DNA from: CAWCUZ01 sp963798795
Lineage (GTDB): Bacteria; Acidobacteriota; Vicinamibacteria; Vicinamibacterales; SCN-69-37
Assembly: GCA_963798795.1 (NCBI GenBank)
Contig: CAWCUZ010000001.1
Coordinates: forward strand, 1,240,001-1,304,000
DNA length: 64,000 nucleotides
Direction of reading: 5' to 3'
A program made the position numbers and the translations under genes. Positions within the stretch are counted from its first letter, which is position 1, and each line of letters opens with the position of its first letter. The notes under the pieces are model-generated. The model was given only the letters and a program-made list of their open reading frames with translations, searched no databases and was not told the DNA's origin. Shown in pieces: positions 44,623 through 54,346 of this stretch.

Positions 44623-46044
44623 TCACGCCCCGCGCTCTTCCACCTCCAGGCGCCCCCGTCTTCCCGGCCGCACCGACGTGTTGCTCGAGATGAACGTGTG
44701 ATACAGCAGCGCGTCGAAGTGCCGCACCGTCAGGCCGCTGGCCGCCACGAAGGCGGTGACCGAGGCGAGGAAGTAGCCGTAGCCGTAGTACGGAAAACCG
44801 AGCTGCCGGCCGATCAACGTGCCCGAGGCATTGACCATGAGGAAGATCGCGTGCAGCGCCAGGACCTGCCGGTTCTGGTCGAGATACGACAGCACGATCG
44901 TGAGCAGCAGGAAGAACAACTGGAACAGCGCGCCGAGCGTGGCGATCCGGAACATCCCGATCTGGCCGAACGGAATTCCGAGCCAGCCGAACAACGTCGG
45001 CGCCATCAGGATCACGCCCAGGGCGAGCGCGACCTGCGGCAGCACCAGTTGCCGGGATCCGGCGACGATGGCCCGGAGCAGATTGCGCTGGTTCTCCTGG
45101 ATGCGCGCGAGCGTCGCGTTGGCGCCGATGTCGCGGAAGTAGCGATGGTACTCCTCGAAGAACCGCGTCTCGATATTGACGACGAAGATCGCCATGGACG
45201 GGACGACGGTCAGACACGCGAGAAAGAGCGCGCTGTCGTAGTCCGGATACGACAGCAGCCCCGATGGCAGCCGGAGGCGCTCGGGCGCCCACCACATCAG
45301 CCATTTGTCGATCCAGATGCCGAGGTAGTAGACCGCCCCGCCGAACGCCAGCGGCCAGTGCTGCCGGAAGTACGGCACGAATGCGAACGGGCGTTCGACC
45401 GGAAACGGAAACTCGGCGAAGATCCGCGCGACGAGCACGAACACGATGTAGGCCAGCCCCACGTTGAAGCCCATCAGCATGCCGCCGGCGCCGGCGTCCG
45501 GCCCGCACAGCCACGCCGACCCGAGCGCGATGACCAGGCCGACCGCGAACGCCCGCGTGACCGCCCCGTACACCCGCAGCGTGCTCAGAAAGACGCTGAG
45601 CACCCAGATCGCCGCCACCAGGGCGTAGCCGATGCACGCCGCGACGCGCGCCGCCGGCGTGAGGTGCAGATACGAGAGATAGAACGGCAGGACCAGCGGC
45701 GCCGACATCGCCAGCCCCACGGCCAGACCGCCCACGACCATTCCGGGCACCCCGGTGACCGTCCGCGCGAAGATCTGGTCCGACAGGTACCGGGTCAGCA
45801 CGAGCATCACCGGCCCCGTGAGCACGAGCGAAAACGAAAAGTTGTAGATGACGATCAGCCGGAACGTCATCAGGTCGTCGTACGCCGCGAAGACCGGCCC
45901 GAGCAGCGCGATCACCGACAGGGCCACGATCGTGAAGATCCAGGCGCCCGACGTCGACACCGACGCGTGCAGGTAGGCCTGACCGATGCCGAGCAGGTCC
46001 TCGCGCGACGTCAGCTTCCGGAGAACGAATCCGATGCCCGCCAC
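44623..46044 (-). CDS. pelG: Pel polysaccharide membrane transporter PelG
   Basis: The GTG start at 46044 lies one base after the pelF stop, giving 473 residues. The sequence opens AGIGFVLRKLTSREDLLGIG, the conserved PelG N-terminus, and holds about twelve membrane spans (GAWIFTIVALSVIALLGPVF, LALGVILMAPTLFGWLGIP, and others) plus the family motif GIWIDKWLMWWAP. PelG is a MOP-superfamily flippase thought to form the inner-membrane Pel synthase and export complex with PelD, PelE and PelF. It is the last gene of the operon. Confidence 0.93.
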   Translation of the reverse strand: MAGIGFVLRKLTSREDLLGIGQAYLHASVSTSGAWIFTIVALSVIALLGPVFAAYDDLMTFRLIVIYNFSFSLVLTGPVMLVLTRYLSDQIFARTVTGVPGMVVGGLAVGLAMSAPLVLPFYLSYLHLTPAARVAACIGYALVAAIWVLSVFLSTLRVYGAVTRAFAVGLVIALGSAWLCGPDAGAGGMLMGFNVGLAYIVFVLVARIFAEFPFPVERPFAFVPYFRQHWPLAFGGAVYYLGIWIDKWLMWWAPERLRLPSGLLSYPDYDSALFLACLTVVPSMAIFVVNIETRFFEEYHRYFRDIGANATLARIQENQRNLLRAIVAGSRQLVLPQVALALGVILMAPTLFGWLGIPFGQIGMFRIATLGALFQLFFLLLTIVLSYLDQNRQVLALHAIFLMVNASGTLIGRQLGFPYYGYGYFLASVTAFVAASGLTVRHFDALLYHTFISSNTSVRPGRRGRLEVEERGA

Positions 46045-46045
46045 G

Positions 46046-47575
46046 TCAGACTCCCGCCGGCACGGGCACCGGCCCGGCCAGGTCCGGCGCGGCCGGGCCC
46101 GGCTCGGCAAGCTCCTCGTAGAGCCGCCGGTACGCGCCATCGAGATCGGTCTTGTTGTAGTAGCGCCGGACGCGTTCCCGCGCGGCCTGGCCGCACCGCC
46201 CGTACAATTCCGGGTCGGTGAGCAGCCGCCGCAGCGCGTCGGCGGTCGCCGCCGGGCTCGCCAGCGGCGTCACCGCGCCACCCGGACCGAGCGCCGGCGC
46301 CTCGTCCGACCGCCCCAGGATCATTTCCCGGCAGGCGCCCACATCGGTCGCCACCGACGGAATCCCGACCGCCGCGCCCTCGAGAATCACCAGCGGCTGG
46401 GCCTCGCTGACGCTGGTCAGGACGACGACGTCGAGATGCGGGAAGTAGTCCCGGAGCGCCACCTTGCCCTTGAAGTCGACGGTCGATTCGAGATCGAGAT
46501 GGGCGGCCAGCTGCCGGCATTCCTCGGCGTAGTCCGGATCCTCGTCGAGCGGTCCCAGAATCCACGCGCGCAGATCCGGAATGTAGTCGCGGAGCATCGC
46601 GCACGCGCGGAGGAACGTCTTCACATCCTTGATCGGCACGACGCGGCCGATGAGCGCCACGGTCGGCGGCGAATCGTCTCGCGCCCGCGCAACGGCCTCC
46701 GACAGCTCGATCCCGTTCGGAATCACGAGCAAGCGCTCGGGATCGGCGCCGTCCTGGATCTGCAGCAGCGTGTTGCCCTCGAACAGCGTGATGATCCGGC
46801 GGCAGGCGGCATAGCACGCGCGCGAAAAACTGATGAACGTCTCGATCCAGAGATCCCGGAGGTCGCGGTGCGCCCGATCGACGCTGAGCGTCTGCAGGGT
46901 GTCCTCCTGCAGCCAGTCGGCCATCGTGATCTCGACGCGTCGCTCATTCGTGTAGATGCCGTGCTCGGTCAGGAGCGCGGGGCGGCCGCTCTGGACGTGC
47001 GCGCGGGCGGCGTAGAGTCCCGCGTAGCCGGTGCAAAGCGCATGATAGATGCGCGCGGGCACGAGCGGCGCCAGCAGCACGGAGTACATCCCCTGCAGCA
47101 GCGTGCGCCAGGTCCAGAAATACTCGAGGAAGGACGCGTGCGGACACTGCCGCGCGTACATGCCCGCCAGGAGCTGCCACGCCTCGGGCGAATCGAGCAG
47201 CGACGCCCGTCCGGCGGCCGGACCCAGCGCGCCGAGGACGCCTAGCACGGCGCACAGGTCGTCCAGATCGCCACCCGTCGTCAGACGCAGGAGCGGGGCC
47301 TCGAGGCGCGCCATCGCATCGCCGAGGCCGGACGCGTCGGCACGGCCCCCCGGCAGGGTCTGCAACTCGACCCGCGTCAGACCCATCACGTTGGGCGGCA
47401 GCTCGAACTTCAGCGGTCCTTCCGGACCGGGGGGCACCAGGGCGAGCAGATGAAACGTCAGGTGCCGCTGCGCCCGGATCAGGTCGTGGGTCCAGTTCGA
47501 CACTCCGCCCGCGACGTAGGGGTACGTGCCTTCGAGGACGAGGCACACGTCGGCGGTGGGAACCGGACGGCTCAC
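46046..47575 (-). CDS. pelF: Pel polysaccharide glycosyltransferase PelF
   Basis: The GTG start at 47575 overlaps the pelE stop (GTGA), giving 509 residues. The N-terminus DVCLVLEGTYPYVAGGVSNW is the PelF signature. A GT4/GT-B fold follows with RILTLFEGN-like linker residues, VALIGRVVPIKDVKTFLRAC, and the nucleotide-sugar motif EAQPLVILEGAAVGIPSVAT. PelF is the cytoplasmic transferase that polymerises the GalNAc/GalN-rich Pel polymer from UDP-sugars. Confidence 0.94.
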   Translation of the reverse strand: MSRPVPTADVCLVLEGTYPYVAGGVSNWTHDLIRAQRHLTFHLLALVPPGPEGPLKFELPPNVMGLTRVELQTLPGGRADASGLGDAMARLEAPLLRLTTGGDLDDLCAVLGVLGALGPAAGRASLLDSPEAWQLLAGMYARQCPHASFLEYFWTWRTLLQGMYSVLLAPLVPARIYHALCTGYAGLYAARAHVQSGRPALLTEHGIYTNERRVEITMADWLQEDTLQTLSVDRAHRDLRDLWIETFISFSRACYAACRRIITLFEGNTLLQIQDGADPERLLVIPNGIELSEAVARARDDSPPTVALIGRVVPIKDVKTFLRACAMLRDYIPDLRAWILGPLDEDPDYAEECRQLAAHLDLESTVDFKGKVALRDYFPHLDVVVLTSVSEAQPLVILEGAAVGIPSVATDVGACREMILGRSDEAPALGPGGAVTPLASPAATADALRRLLTDPELYGRCGQAARERVRRYYNKTDLDGAYRRLYEELAEPGPAAPDLAGPVPVPAGV

Positions 47576-48600
47576 GCGACGGCTCCGGCGCCCGTCCACA
47601 GCGCGAGGGTCGCCTTGACATCCGGCGTCATCCGCTCCACGTCATCGGGCCGCGCTCCCGTCGCAGCCTCACGCATCTGGCCGTACCGGCCTTCCGCGAA
47701 GAGACACTCCATCAGCCACAGCGTCGCGGCCGGATACCCGGCCTCGGCCAGATGCCGGAATCGCGGCCCGGCATCCGCGGCGAGACCGCGCCGCAACTGG
47801 AGGCGGGCCAGCCGGAATTCGATCGCCAGGTCGCCGGGCCGCAGCTGGAGGCATCGCGTGTAGAGTTCGGCCGCCCTGACCCGGCACGTCTGCTCCCGAT
47901 TCGGATCGAGCAGGCCGGCGAACGCCTGGTCATCGCAGTGGCGGGCCAGCGCCAGGATGGTTTCGGCGTCGCCGGGCGCGCGCGCGATCCCGGCTTCGAG
48001 CTCCACGGTACGCTCGAAGAACTCCTGCTCGAGACGCGCGATCGCCGTGGCCGCCTGCACGCGAATCACGTTGTGTTCGTCGCGGAGCGCGGCACGAAGC
48101 GCCGGCGCGAACGCCGGGTCGAACTGCTGGACCATGATCGCAATGGCCGCCTGGCGCTGCGGCACCGATCCGAACGTCAGGACGTCGACGAAGGACGTCA
48201 CATGGGCCGGCATCCGGTCGTGCGACCGCTGCCCGATGCGCCGCCACAACTCGGTACGTCCGTCGATCTCCGATTCGGGGAACAGCGAAGCGTGCCAGTC
48301 GTCGAGCGGCGTGGCCCGTCGGGCGTAGGACCGCTCGAGCGCCATCACCGCCAGGACACCGGCGCCGCCGAGGGGGCCGAACGCCGCGGTGGAGATCCAC
48401 AGGAGCAGCCCGAATCGCGCGCGGCGGCAGACGGGTCGAAGCAGCCACGCGCCGGCCGCCGCGACGATGAGCAGATGCCAGCCGAGCAGCCCCGTCAGCG
48501 ACAGGCCGCGCGCGGCGCCAGCCGTGAGCAGCCCTTCGGCCGCGAAGACGGCCATCGCGACGGCCGGGACGACGGCCCGATCCGCAGACGGCCGTTTCAC
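47572..48600 (-). CDS. pelE: Pel synthase-complex membrane protein PelE
   Basis: The GTG start at 48600 lies one base after the pelD stop; the product has 342 residues. Two N-terminal spans (VVPAVAMAVFAAEGLLTAGA, LTGLLGWHLLIVAAAGAWLL) precede a cytoplasmic helical region with HEAT/TPR-like repeats (QAAIAIMVQQFDPAFAPALR, ARHCDDQAFAGLL). This arrangement and the position between pelD and pelF identify PelE, which is divergent in sequence in most species. Confidence 0.82.
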   Translation of the reverse strand: MKRPSADRAVVPAVAMAVFAAEGLLTAGAARGLSLTGLLGWHLLIVAAAGAWLLRPVCRRARFGLLLWISTAAFGPLGGAGVLAVMALERSYARRATPLDDWHASLFPESEIDGRTELWRRIGQRSHDRMPAHVTSFVDVLTFGSVPQRQAAIAIMVQQFDPAFAPALRAALRDEHNVIRVQAATAIARLEQEFFERTVELEAGIARAPGDAETILALARHCDDQAFAGLLDPNREQTCRVRAAELYTRCLQLRPGDLAIEFRLARLQLRRGLAADAGPRFRHLAEAGYPAATLWLMECLFAEGRYGQMREAATGARPDDVERMTPDVKATLALWTGAGAVA

Positions 48601-48601
48601 C

Positions 48602-50005
48602 TTACGCCACCTGTCCTTTCCTCGTGCCGGCGCGCCAGCGCGTCGCGCGGGCATTCTTCGCCGTGAACAGGGTGCGCACCTGCGTCGCGCACGGGACATC
48701 GCCGAAGGCGTCCTGCAGCGCGGTCAGCAGCTTTTCGGCCACGACGGCCGCGCCCTCGGCCGTGGCGCCGGGCAGCAGGACGACGAACTGGAGGCTGGCC
48801 GGCTGGTGGCTGAAGAGCAGATCGGTGCCGCGCAGCAGTTCACGCGCCAGCGCGCCCAGCTTCGCGGGCAGGGCCTGGCGGACGGCCTCGGACAGGTCGT
48901 CCGACGGAATCTGGACCTCCAGGGCGGCGAGATCGAAGTTGAAGCGTCGCGCCAGGTGCGTCAGGTACGCCGTCTGCCGCTCGAGGAAGGTCATGCTGTA
49001 GAGGTGCGTGGCTTCGTCCTGAATCTGGCTGCGTTTGTGCGCCAGGGCCCGGCCGTACGCCGCGGCAAGCCAGGTGCAGACCGCCTTGAACGTCTGCAGA
49101 CTGCTCAGGTTGAAGTCGATGAAGCTCATCTCCTCGACCTTGAGCATGCCGAACAGCGTGCCGCTCGACGGATCGATCAGTGGCCCGGCCATCAGGCCGT
49201 CGCCCTGGAGCGCCCGTTCACCGTCCGGCGACGCGACGGAGAGGAACCGTTGCGCGCCGACGATTTCGCGAAAGAGCGGCGACGCATTGCCGTACCGATC
49301 CTGCAGCGCGGGAAGGTCCTGCCGCCCTTCGGCCGCGGCCAGGGTCAGCGCGTCCCCCGAGAGGATGAACACGGAGGATGCCTTCGCATTCAGCGCCGTG
49401 CGCAGGAGTTCGGTGGCGCCGGCCAGCACCCGATCCGGATCGAGCGCGTCCACCTTGCGCCCGGCGTCGAGCACGCCGGCGGCGGTGCGCAACTGCCCGG
49501 CCAGCCTCGTCTCCAGACGTGTGCGCGTCTCGGTCAGCTCGGCGTGGGCCCGCGACAGCAGGTCCACCTTGCGCTCGGCGTTCAGCAGACGCTCGGCGGT
49601 CTCCGCCTGCCGGTCGCGGTGGCGCCCGCGCAGCTCGCCCAGCACAACCGATGCCGCCATCCAGAGCAGCGGACGCGTCAGCACCTCGGCGGCGTACTGG
49701 TACGCGTCCCGATCGAAGGTCTGCGCCGGCATGTGGCCGACGAGCAGCGCGGCGGTGGCCGCCCCCGACGCCACCAGCGCTTCCCGCGTGCCGTACTGCA
49801 CGGCCATGAGCAGCACGATGATCCAGAACGGATGCGGCTCGACGCCGGCGAACCGGTCCGCTCCACCCCACCACCAGTCGATGGCCAGCGCCACGACGAA
49901 GAAGAGCGCCATCTCGACGAGCGCGCTCGACCGGACGATGGGCGTTCGGGCCGGCCCTTCCGCCGGTTCCTTCGGGGCCGGCGGCGACGGCACGGGCGGC
50001 GTCAT
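48602..50005 (-). CDS. pelD: Pel c-di-GMP receptor PelD
   Basis: The 467-residue protein has N-terminal spans (ALVEMALFFVVALAIDWWWG, PFWIIVLLMAVQYG), a helical stalk (135-185), a GAF domain (about 190-320, with GPLIDPSSGTLFGMLKVEEM) and a degenerate GGDEF domain at the C-terminus. The motif RGTD at 392-395 corresponds to the RxxD inhibitory-site motif that binds c-di-GMP in PelD of Pseudomonas. The enzymatic GGDEF signature is absent. Polymer synthesis should therefore respond to c-di-GMP. The ATG overlaps the pelB stop (ATGA). Confidence 0.92.
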   Translation of the reverse strand: MTPPVPSPPAPKEPAEGPARTPIVRSSALVEMALFFVVALAIDWWWGGADRFAGVEPHPFWIIVLLMAVQYGTREALVASGAATAALLVGHMPAQTFDRDAYQYAAEVLTRPLLWMAASVVLGELRGRHRDRQAETAERLLNAERKVDLLSRAHAELTETRTRLETRLAGQLRTAAGVLDAGRKVDALDPDRVLAGATELLRTALNAKASSVFILSGDALTLAAAEGRQDLPALQDRYGNASPLFREIVGAQRFLSVASPDGERALQGDGLMAGPLIDPSSGTLFGMLKVEEMSFIDFNLSSLQTFKAVCTWLAAAYGRALAHKRSQIQDEATHLYSMTFLERQTAYLTHLARRFNFDLAALEVQIPSDDLSEAVRQALPAKLGALARELLRGTDLLFSHQPASLQFVVLLPGATAEGAAVVAEKLLTALQDAFGDVPCATQVRTLFTAKNARATRWRAGTRKGQVA

Positions 50006-51622
50006 TTCCAGAACCTCACCATGAGCGACACGCCCGCGCGCAGTTCCTGCTGCGTGGTCGCGAGCGCATACCGGCGTCGTTCCGCCCAGAGCTCGAGACC
50101 CACCCGCTCGTCCGGCTTCGGCGTCAGGTGCGCGGTGAAGAAGGCGCCGTGCCCCCCGAGCCGATCCAGCGTGTAGCCGGCGCCGGCCTCGACGTCCCAG
50201 AGCGCCGCGGGGAACCGGCCGATGACGGCCATGACGTGCACTTCGCGATTGACCAGTGGAATGGGCGCGAACACGAAGCCGTCCGGCGTCGCCGCGAACG
50301 TGGCGCGATAGCGGTGCTCCATGTCGAACCCGTACTGCAGCGCCAGTGACGGCGGCGCGCGGCGCACCGTGCGCACGACGCCGAACGTGACGGCGCCGGA
50401 GGTCAGCTCCGGCCCCGACGCGAGTTCGTAGCGATTCCAGCCGGCGATGGCCCAGGCCGACGTGTCGGCGCCAAGGCGCATCTGGCGTGTGACGCTGACG
50501 CGGTCGCGGCGGCCGGGGTCGGCGACGCTCTCCGGAAACTGCCAGAAGGGACGATCGAATTCGGCCGCGACGCTCAGCGATCCGTAGAGATCGCGCCGGG
50601 TCAGCGTGGCGCCGGCGCCGGCGCGGCCGTCGGCACCGAACAACGAGGCGGTCACGGTGGCGCCGTCGGCCAGCGGCGACGTCACCGACGCCTCGACGCG
50701 CTGCCGGTCGACGGACACGGCCCTCGCCCGCCCGCCGCTGCCGAGGATTCGATTCGCCGTCAACCGGAGCTGTTCGACGGTCACCGACACCTCGTGGTGT
50801 CCGCCGAGCGATCCGGTCGCCACGGCCTTCGTCGATTGCTCGTCCCAGGCCCCACGAACCGACTGGCTCTCCGTGTCGACCGTGACGCTCGGCGCGGCCC
50901 CCTGCCGCCGCCTCTCGAGGAGCCTCGCGATGTCGTCCCGCTCAGGCGCTTGGCGGCGCGCCGCCTCGAAGGATCGATCCGCGGCGCCGGTCCGGCCGCG
51001 GTCATCGTCGAAGCGTCCGATCGCGACCAGAACGTCCGCATCGGTCGGATAGCGCGCGCCGAGCGCCTCGAGCACCCGGAGCGCCTCCCCGTACCGTCCT
51101 TTCAGCGTCAGCCATTGCACACGCAGCAGATCGAGGCGCTTGCGGCCGCCGTCATTCACGGCCGCCGTCGCGTTGCCGCCGGTCGCGTTCGCGCTCGCAG
51201 CGGCCGGCGCCGGCGGCGCTGCCTCCAGGACACGGCCAGCGTGAGCGGCCTCGCCCCACTGCAGAAGGGCCGCCACGTAGTCGGCCCTGATGTGGTCGAA
51301 ATCGGGATGCGTGGCCAGCACACGGTCGAATGCGTCGCTCGCCTCCTGCCGCTCGCCCAGACGCACGAGCACGTTGGCCCGCAGGCCGGGATTCGCGGCA
51401 TCGTCGAGTCGTGCCAGCGCCCGCCGGTCGTAGCGCCGCGCGGCCGCGGCGTCGTGATCCTCGAGAGCCAGTTCGCCGAGCTGGTAGAGCGGCTCCGGGT
51501 CGTCGCCGCCGGCGTGGTCGTAGGCCGTCAGCCAGGTGCGCGCGTCACCGAGACGCCCGCCGTAGAAGGAGAGGACGCCGAGCCATCTGGTCGATTCGAG
51601 AATCGCCGGGGCGGGCGGCTTC
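50002..51622 (-). CDS. pelB: PelB C-terminal part: TPR end and outer-membrane beta-barrel
   Basis: This frame carries the last TPR units (GRLGDARTWLTAYDHAGGDD, YQLGELALEDHDAAAARRYD, LGERQEASDAFDRVLATHPD). A 300-residue barrel-like region of alternating strands follows (SLGGHHEVSVTVEQLRLTA, GAGYTLDRLGGHGAFFTAHL), ending in an aromatic C-terminus (VSLMVRFWK) as expected of outer-membrane porins. It lies in a different frame from the N-terminal part, with a shift near 51610-51640. If the shift is real, this half may not be translated with its partner. The upstream limit is approximate. Confidence 0.8.
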
Positions 51623-54346
51623 GACCCGGCGGAACGCGCGCATCGCCAAGTCCGACAGACCGTCGCCGAGCGCGAGGCGGGCCGCCTGCCGCAGACCGTC
51701 GACGTCCACGGTGTCGCGGGCGAGGAAGGCCTCGACGGCGCGCCGTTCCAGACTCGGATCCAGCGTCGCGCGGTAGGCGTCGAGCCAGGCCCGCACGAAC
51801 GCAGGCGACGCCGACAACGGCAGGGTGGGCGCGGCCGTCACGACGGCCCGGGCGCCGCCGGCCGCGCTGATGCGCCCGATCCAGGCCGGCTGGTCGGCGG
51901 GCGGCGCGGTCTTGAACCGGCTCACCAGCCATGCCAGTTGCTTCGACGTGGGGTGCGCGCCCCAATAGAACAGCAGAGCCTCCACGTCCGGCGCATCCGG
52001 ACCGGCCCCCGCCGCGAGCGGCTGGATCATGGCCGCTGCCGCGGCGGCGTCGCCGAGGTCTGAGAGCCGGGAGGCGGCCGCGCGCTTCACGTCGGCTGGC
52101 GCGGCCGGTGCCTGCCCGACGCGTTTCCAGAGCGCGATCCGGTCGGCCGTCCGCCCGCTCTTCGCGAGGCGTTCGTCGTCGGCGTACATCCAGGTGCCGC
52201 CCAGGTCCGACGCCATCCGCCCCAGCGGGACCAGGACGATCGAGTCCGGCGCGTCAAGATCGAGCAGCGCCTGCATCAGCGGCTCGCGGGGATCGCCGCC
52301 TGGCGCACGTGCCATGGCGCCCGGCAGCCTCTTCCCGAGCCGATCGAGCGCGGCGGCAATCAGATCGACGGCCGGACGCCGCGCGGCGTCAGGGCGCGCC
52401 CGCGCCGTTTCGACGAGCGGACCGAGCCAACGCGTCAGGTCGTCCTGGGCGAGACGGAGGATGTCGTCGTCGAGCCCCGCTCGCTCGCCCGCCATCCACA
52501 GGCCGTCCACGAGCATCGGCCGCTCTGCCACCGGAAGACGCGCGTCCCGGAGTCTCGCGCTGAAGACCTGGCGGATCTGGTCGGCAACGGGATCGCCCTC
52601 GGCCTCGGCGGCATACAGCGCGCTGCAATACAGGGCAACGGTCTGGCTGCTGCCGTCGAGCGCCTTGCGGAGGAATGTAACTGCGTCCATCGGCCGTCCG
52701 GCCGTCAGCAGCGCCTGACCGAGCAGCCTCGCGTCCTCGGCGCGGCCCGTGGCACCAAAGAGCCGGCGCGCGGCCTCGGCCGCCAGGTCCCCGGCGTTCC
52801 GATCGGACAGGGTGTAGTACACGTCGCGCAGGGCCGCCGCATCGACACGCCGCGGCGCCGGCCCCGCAAACCACCGTGCGATCAAATCTGTTCGACCCGA
52901 CTTCGCCGCGAGCCGGGCCCACGCCGCACCGACGTCTGACGATCTGGCCGCCAGCGGACCGAGCAGGGCGAGCAGCTCGTCGGTGCGACCGAGCTCGACA
53001 GCCGCGCTGCTGAGATCGTTCAGCGCCCAGTCCGGTGCGCGCCCGTTCTTTGCCAGTCCCACGAGGCGATCGAACGCCGCGGCTTTCCGGCCCATCTGCG
53101 ATTCGATTTTCGCGATGGCGCCGATGTCCTCGGGACTGGCAGATCCAGTGCGCTCGATGGTGCCAATCCACTTGTCGACGGCCGCCGTATCGCCACGGTC
53201 GGCGGCCAGCTCCAGGGCCAGCACCGGCGAGTCGGTCAGACTGTCGTCACCCAGGCGGGCGATCAGGGCCTGCGCGCGGGCACGGTCGCCGCGGCTTGCC
53301 GCCTGCCCGATGATTCGTGCCTCGACGGCCGGCTCCAGGCCCTCGGGATACCCGCCCAGCAGGCGATCGATCGTGGCGTCGTCCGAGATGGAGAGCGCCA
53401 GCGTGACGAGCGCCTCCAGCGCCGGCTGCGGCAGCGGACTGGCGGCGTCGATCGCCGTCAGTTGCGCCACGACGTGCGGTGCGCGGTCGGTGCCGACGGC
53501 CGTCCCCGCGAGGGCCGCGAGCCATTCGGGCTGCGGTTCGAGCCCGGGCAGCGGCTCGAGCACGGCCACGGCCGCGTCCAGCTCTCCCCACGTCTTGAGC
53601 GCCTGGGCGAGGTCCACGAGCCGGCGCGGCTCTTTCCGCACCAGCGGCAGAGGCTGGAAGACCCGCGGGAGCATGTCGAGCCGGCCGGCGTCGACCAGCA
53701 GGCTCGCGTAGAACTCCATCGCGGGAGGGTCGAAGCCGGAGGAGTCGACGCGGCGCAGGCGCTCGAGGGTTGCGCGCGCGCGGTCTCCATGCCCCAGGGC
53801 CGCGTCGAGCCGCGCGCTGCGCATGAGATCGGGCGCCTGCGCGCGGCCGTCGTCCACGAGGTCGCGCAGCATCCCGGCCTCGGCCGCGGCGTCGCCGATC
53901 CGGCGGTACTGCGCCGCCAGTTCGCGCGCACGCGCCTCGGTCGGCGCCAGTTGATAGATGTGCGCGAGCGCCCGCGTGCGGTCCCGCGACCGCTGGGCGT
54001 TCCGATAGAGCTCGGCCAGGTGTTCCCAGGCCGACACGTTGCCGGGATGCGCCGCCGCGTAGGTCTCGGTCTCGTCGACCGCTTCGTCGACGCGCCCCTC
54101 GAACAGGAACAGCTCGCCGCGGGCGACGGCCGATGAGGCCGACAACGCGCCCTCGCCTCCGGCCAGGACCGCCTTGGCGCGCGCGAGATCGTGGTTCTTC
54201 ACGAAGATGAGCAGCAGTTCGTCCCCGCGCGGCACGAGCAGGGCGCCGACGACCAGCGCGGCGGCGGCCATGACGCACGCCCACCGCAGGTAGTGGGACA
54301 GCTCCGATCCCTGCGGCGCCGCCCGCGGCGCGCGCCTACCCGCCAT
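51545..54346 (-). CDS. pelB: PelB N-terminal part: inner-membrane anchor and TPR scaffold
   Basis: The ATG at 54346 overlaps the pelA-deacetylase stop by eleven bases. One span (WACVMAAAALVVGALLVP, about 22-40) is followed by some 850 residues of TPR helices (for example VSAWEHLAELYRNAQRSRDR, ARLDAALGHGDRARATLERL). The frame ends as DQMARRPLLLRRASR, but the natural continuation in the neighbouring frame is STRWLGVLSFYGGRLGDART, so pelB is a single gene of about 1,450 codons with one indel. PelB's TPRs recruit the PelA deacetylase, and its barrel exports the polymer. Confidence 0.85.
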   Translation of the reverse strand: MAGRRAPRAAPQGSELSHYLRWACVMAAAALVVGALLVPRGDELLLIFVKNHDLARAKAVLAGGEGALSASSAVARGELFLFEGRVDEAVDETETYAAAHPGNVSAWEHLAELYRNAQRSRDRTRALAHIYQLAPTEARARELAAQYRRIGDAAAEAGMLRDLVDDGRAQAPDLMRSARLDAALGHGDRARATLERLRRVDSSGFDPPAMEFYASLLVDAGRLDMLPRVFQPLPLVRKEPRRLVDLAQALKTWGELDAAVAVLEPLPGLEPQPEWLAALAGTAVGTDRAPHVVAQLTAIDAASPLPQPALEALVTLALSISDDATIDRLLGGYPEGLEPAVEARIIGQAASRGDRARAQALIARLGDDSLTDSPVLALELAADRGDTAAVDKWIGTIERTGSASPEDIGAIAKIESQMGRKAAAFDRLVGLAKNGRAPDWALNDLSSAAVELGRTDELLALLGPLAARSSDVGAAWARLAAKSGRTDLIARWFAGPAPRRVDAAALRDVYYTLSDRNAGDLAAEAARRLFGATGRAEDARLLGQALLTAGRPMDAVTFLRKALDGSSQTVALYCSALYAAEAEGDPVADQIRQVFSARLRDARLPVAERPMLVDGLWMAGERAGLDDDILRLAQDDLTRWLGPLVETARARPDAARRPAVDLIAAALDRLGKRLPGAMARAPGGDPREPLMQALLDLDAPDSIVLVPLGRMASDLGGTWMYADDERLAKSGRTADRIALWKRVGQAPAAPADVKRAAASRLSDLGDAAAAAAMIQPLAAGAGPDAPDVEALLFYWGAHPTSKQLAWLVSRFKTAPPADQPAWIGRISAAGGARAVVTAAPTLPLSASPAFVRAWLDAYRATLDPSLERRAVEAFLARDTVDVDGLRQAARLALGDGLSDLAMRAFRRVEAARPGDSRIDQMARRPLLLRRASR

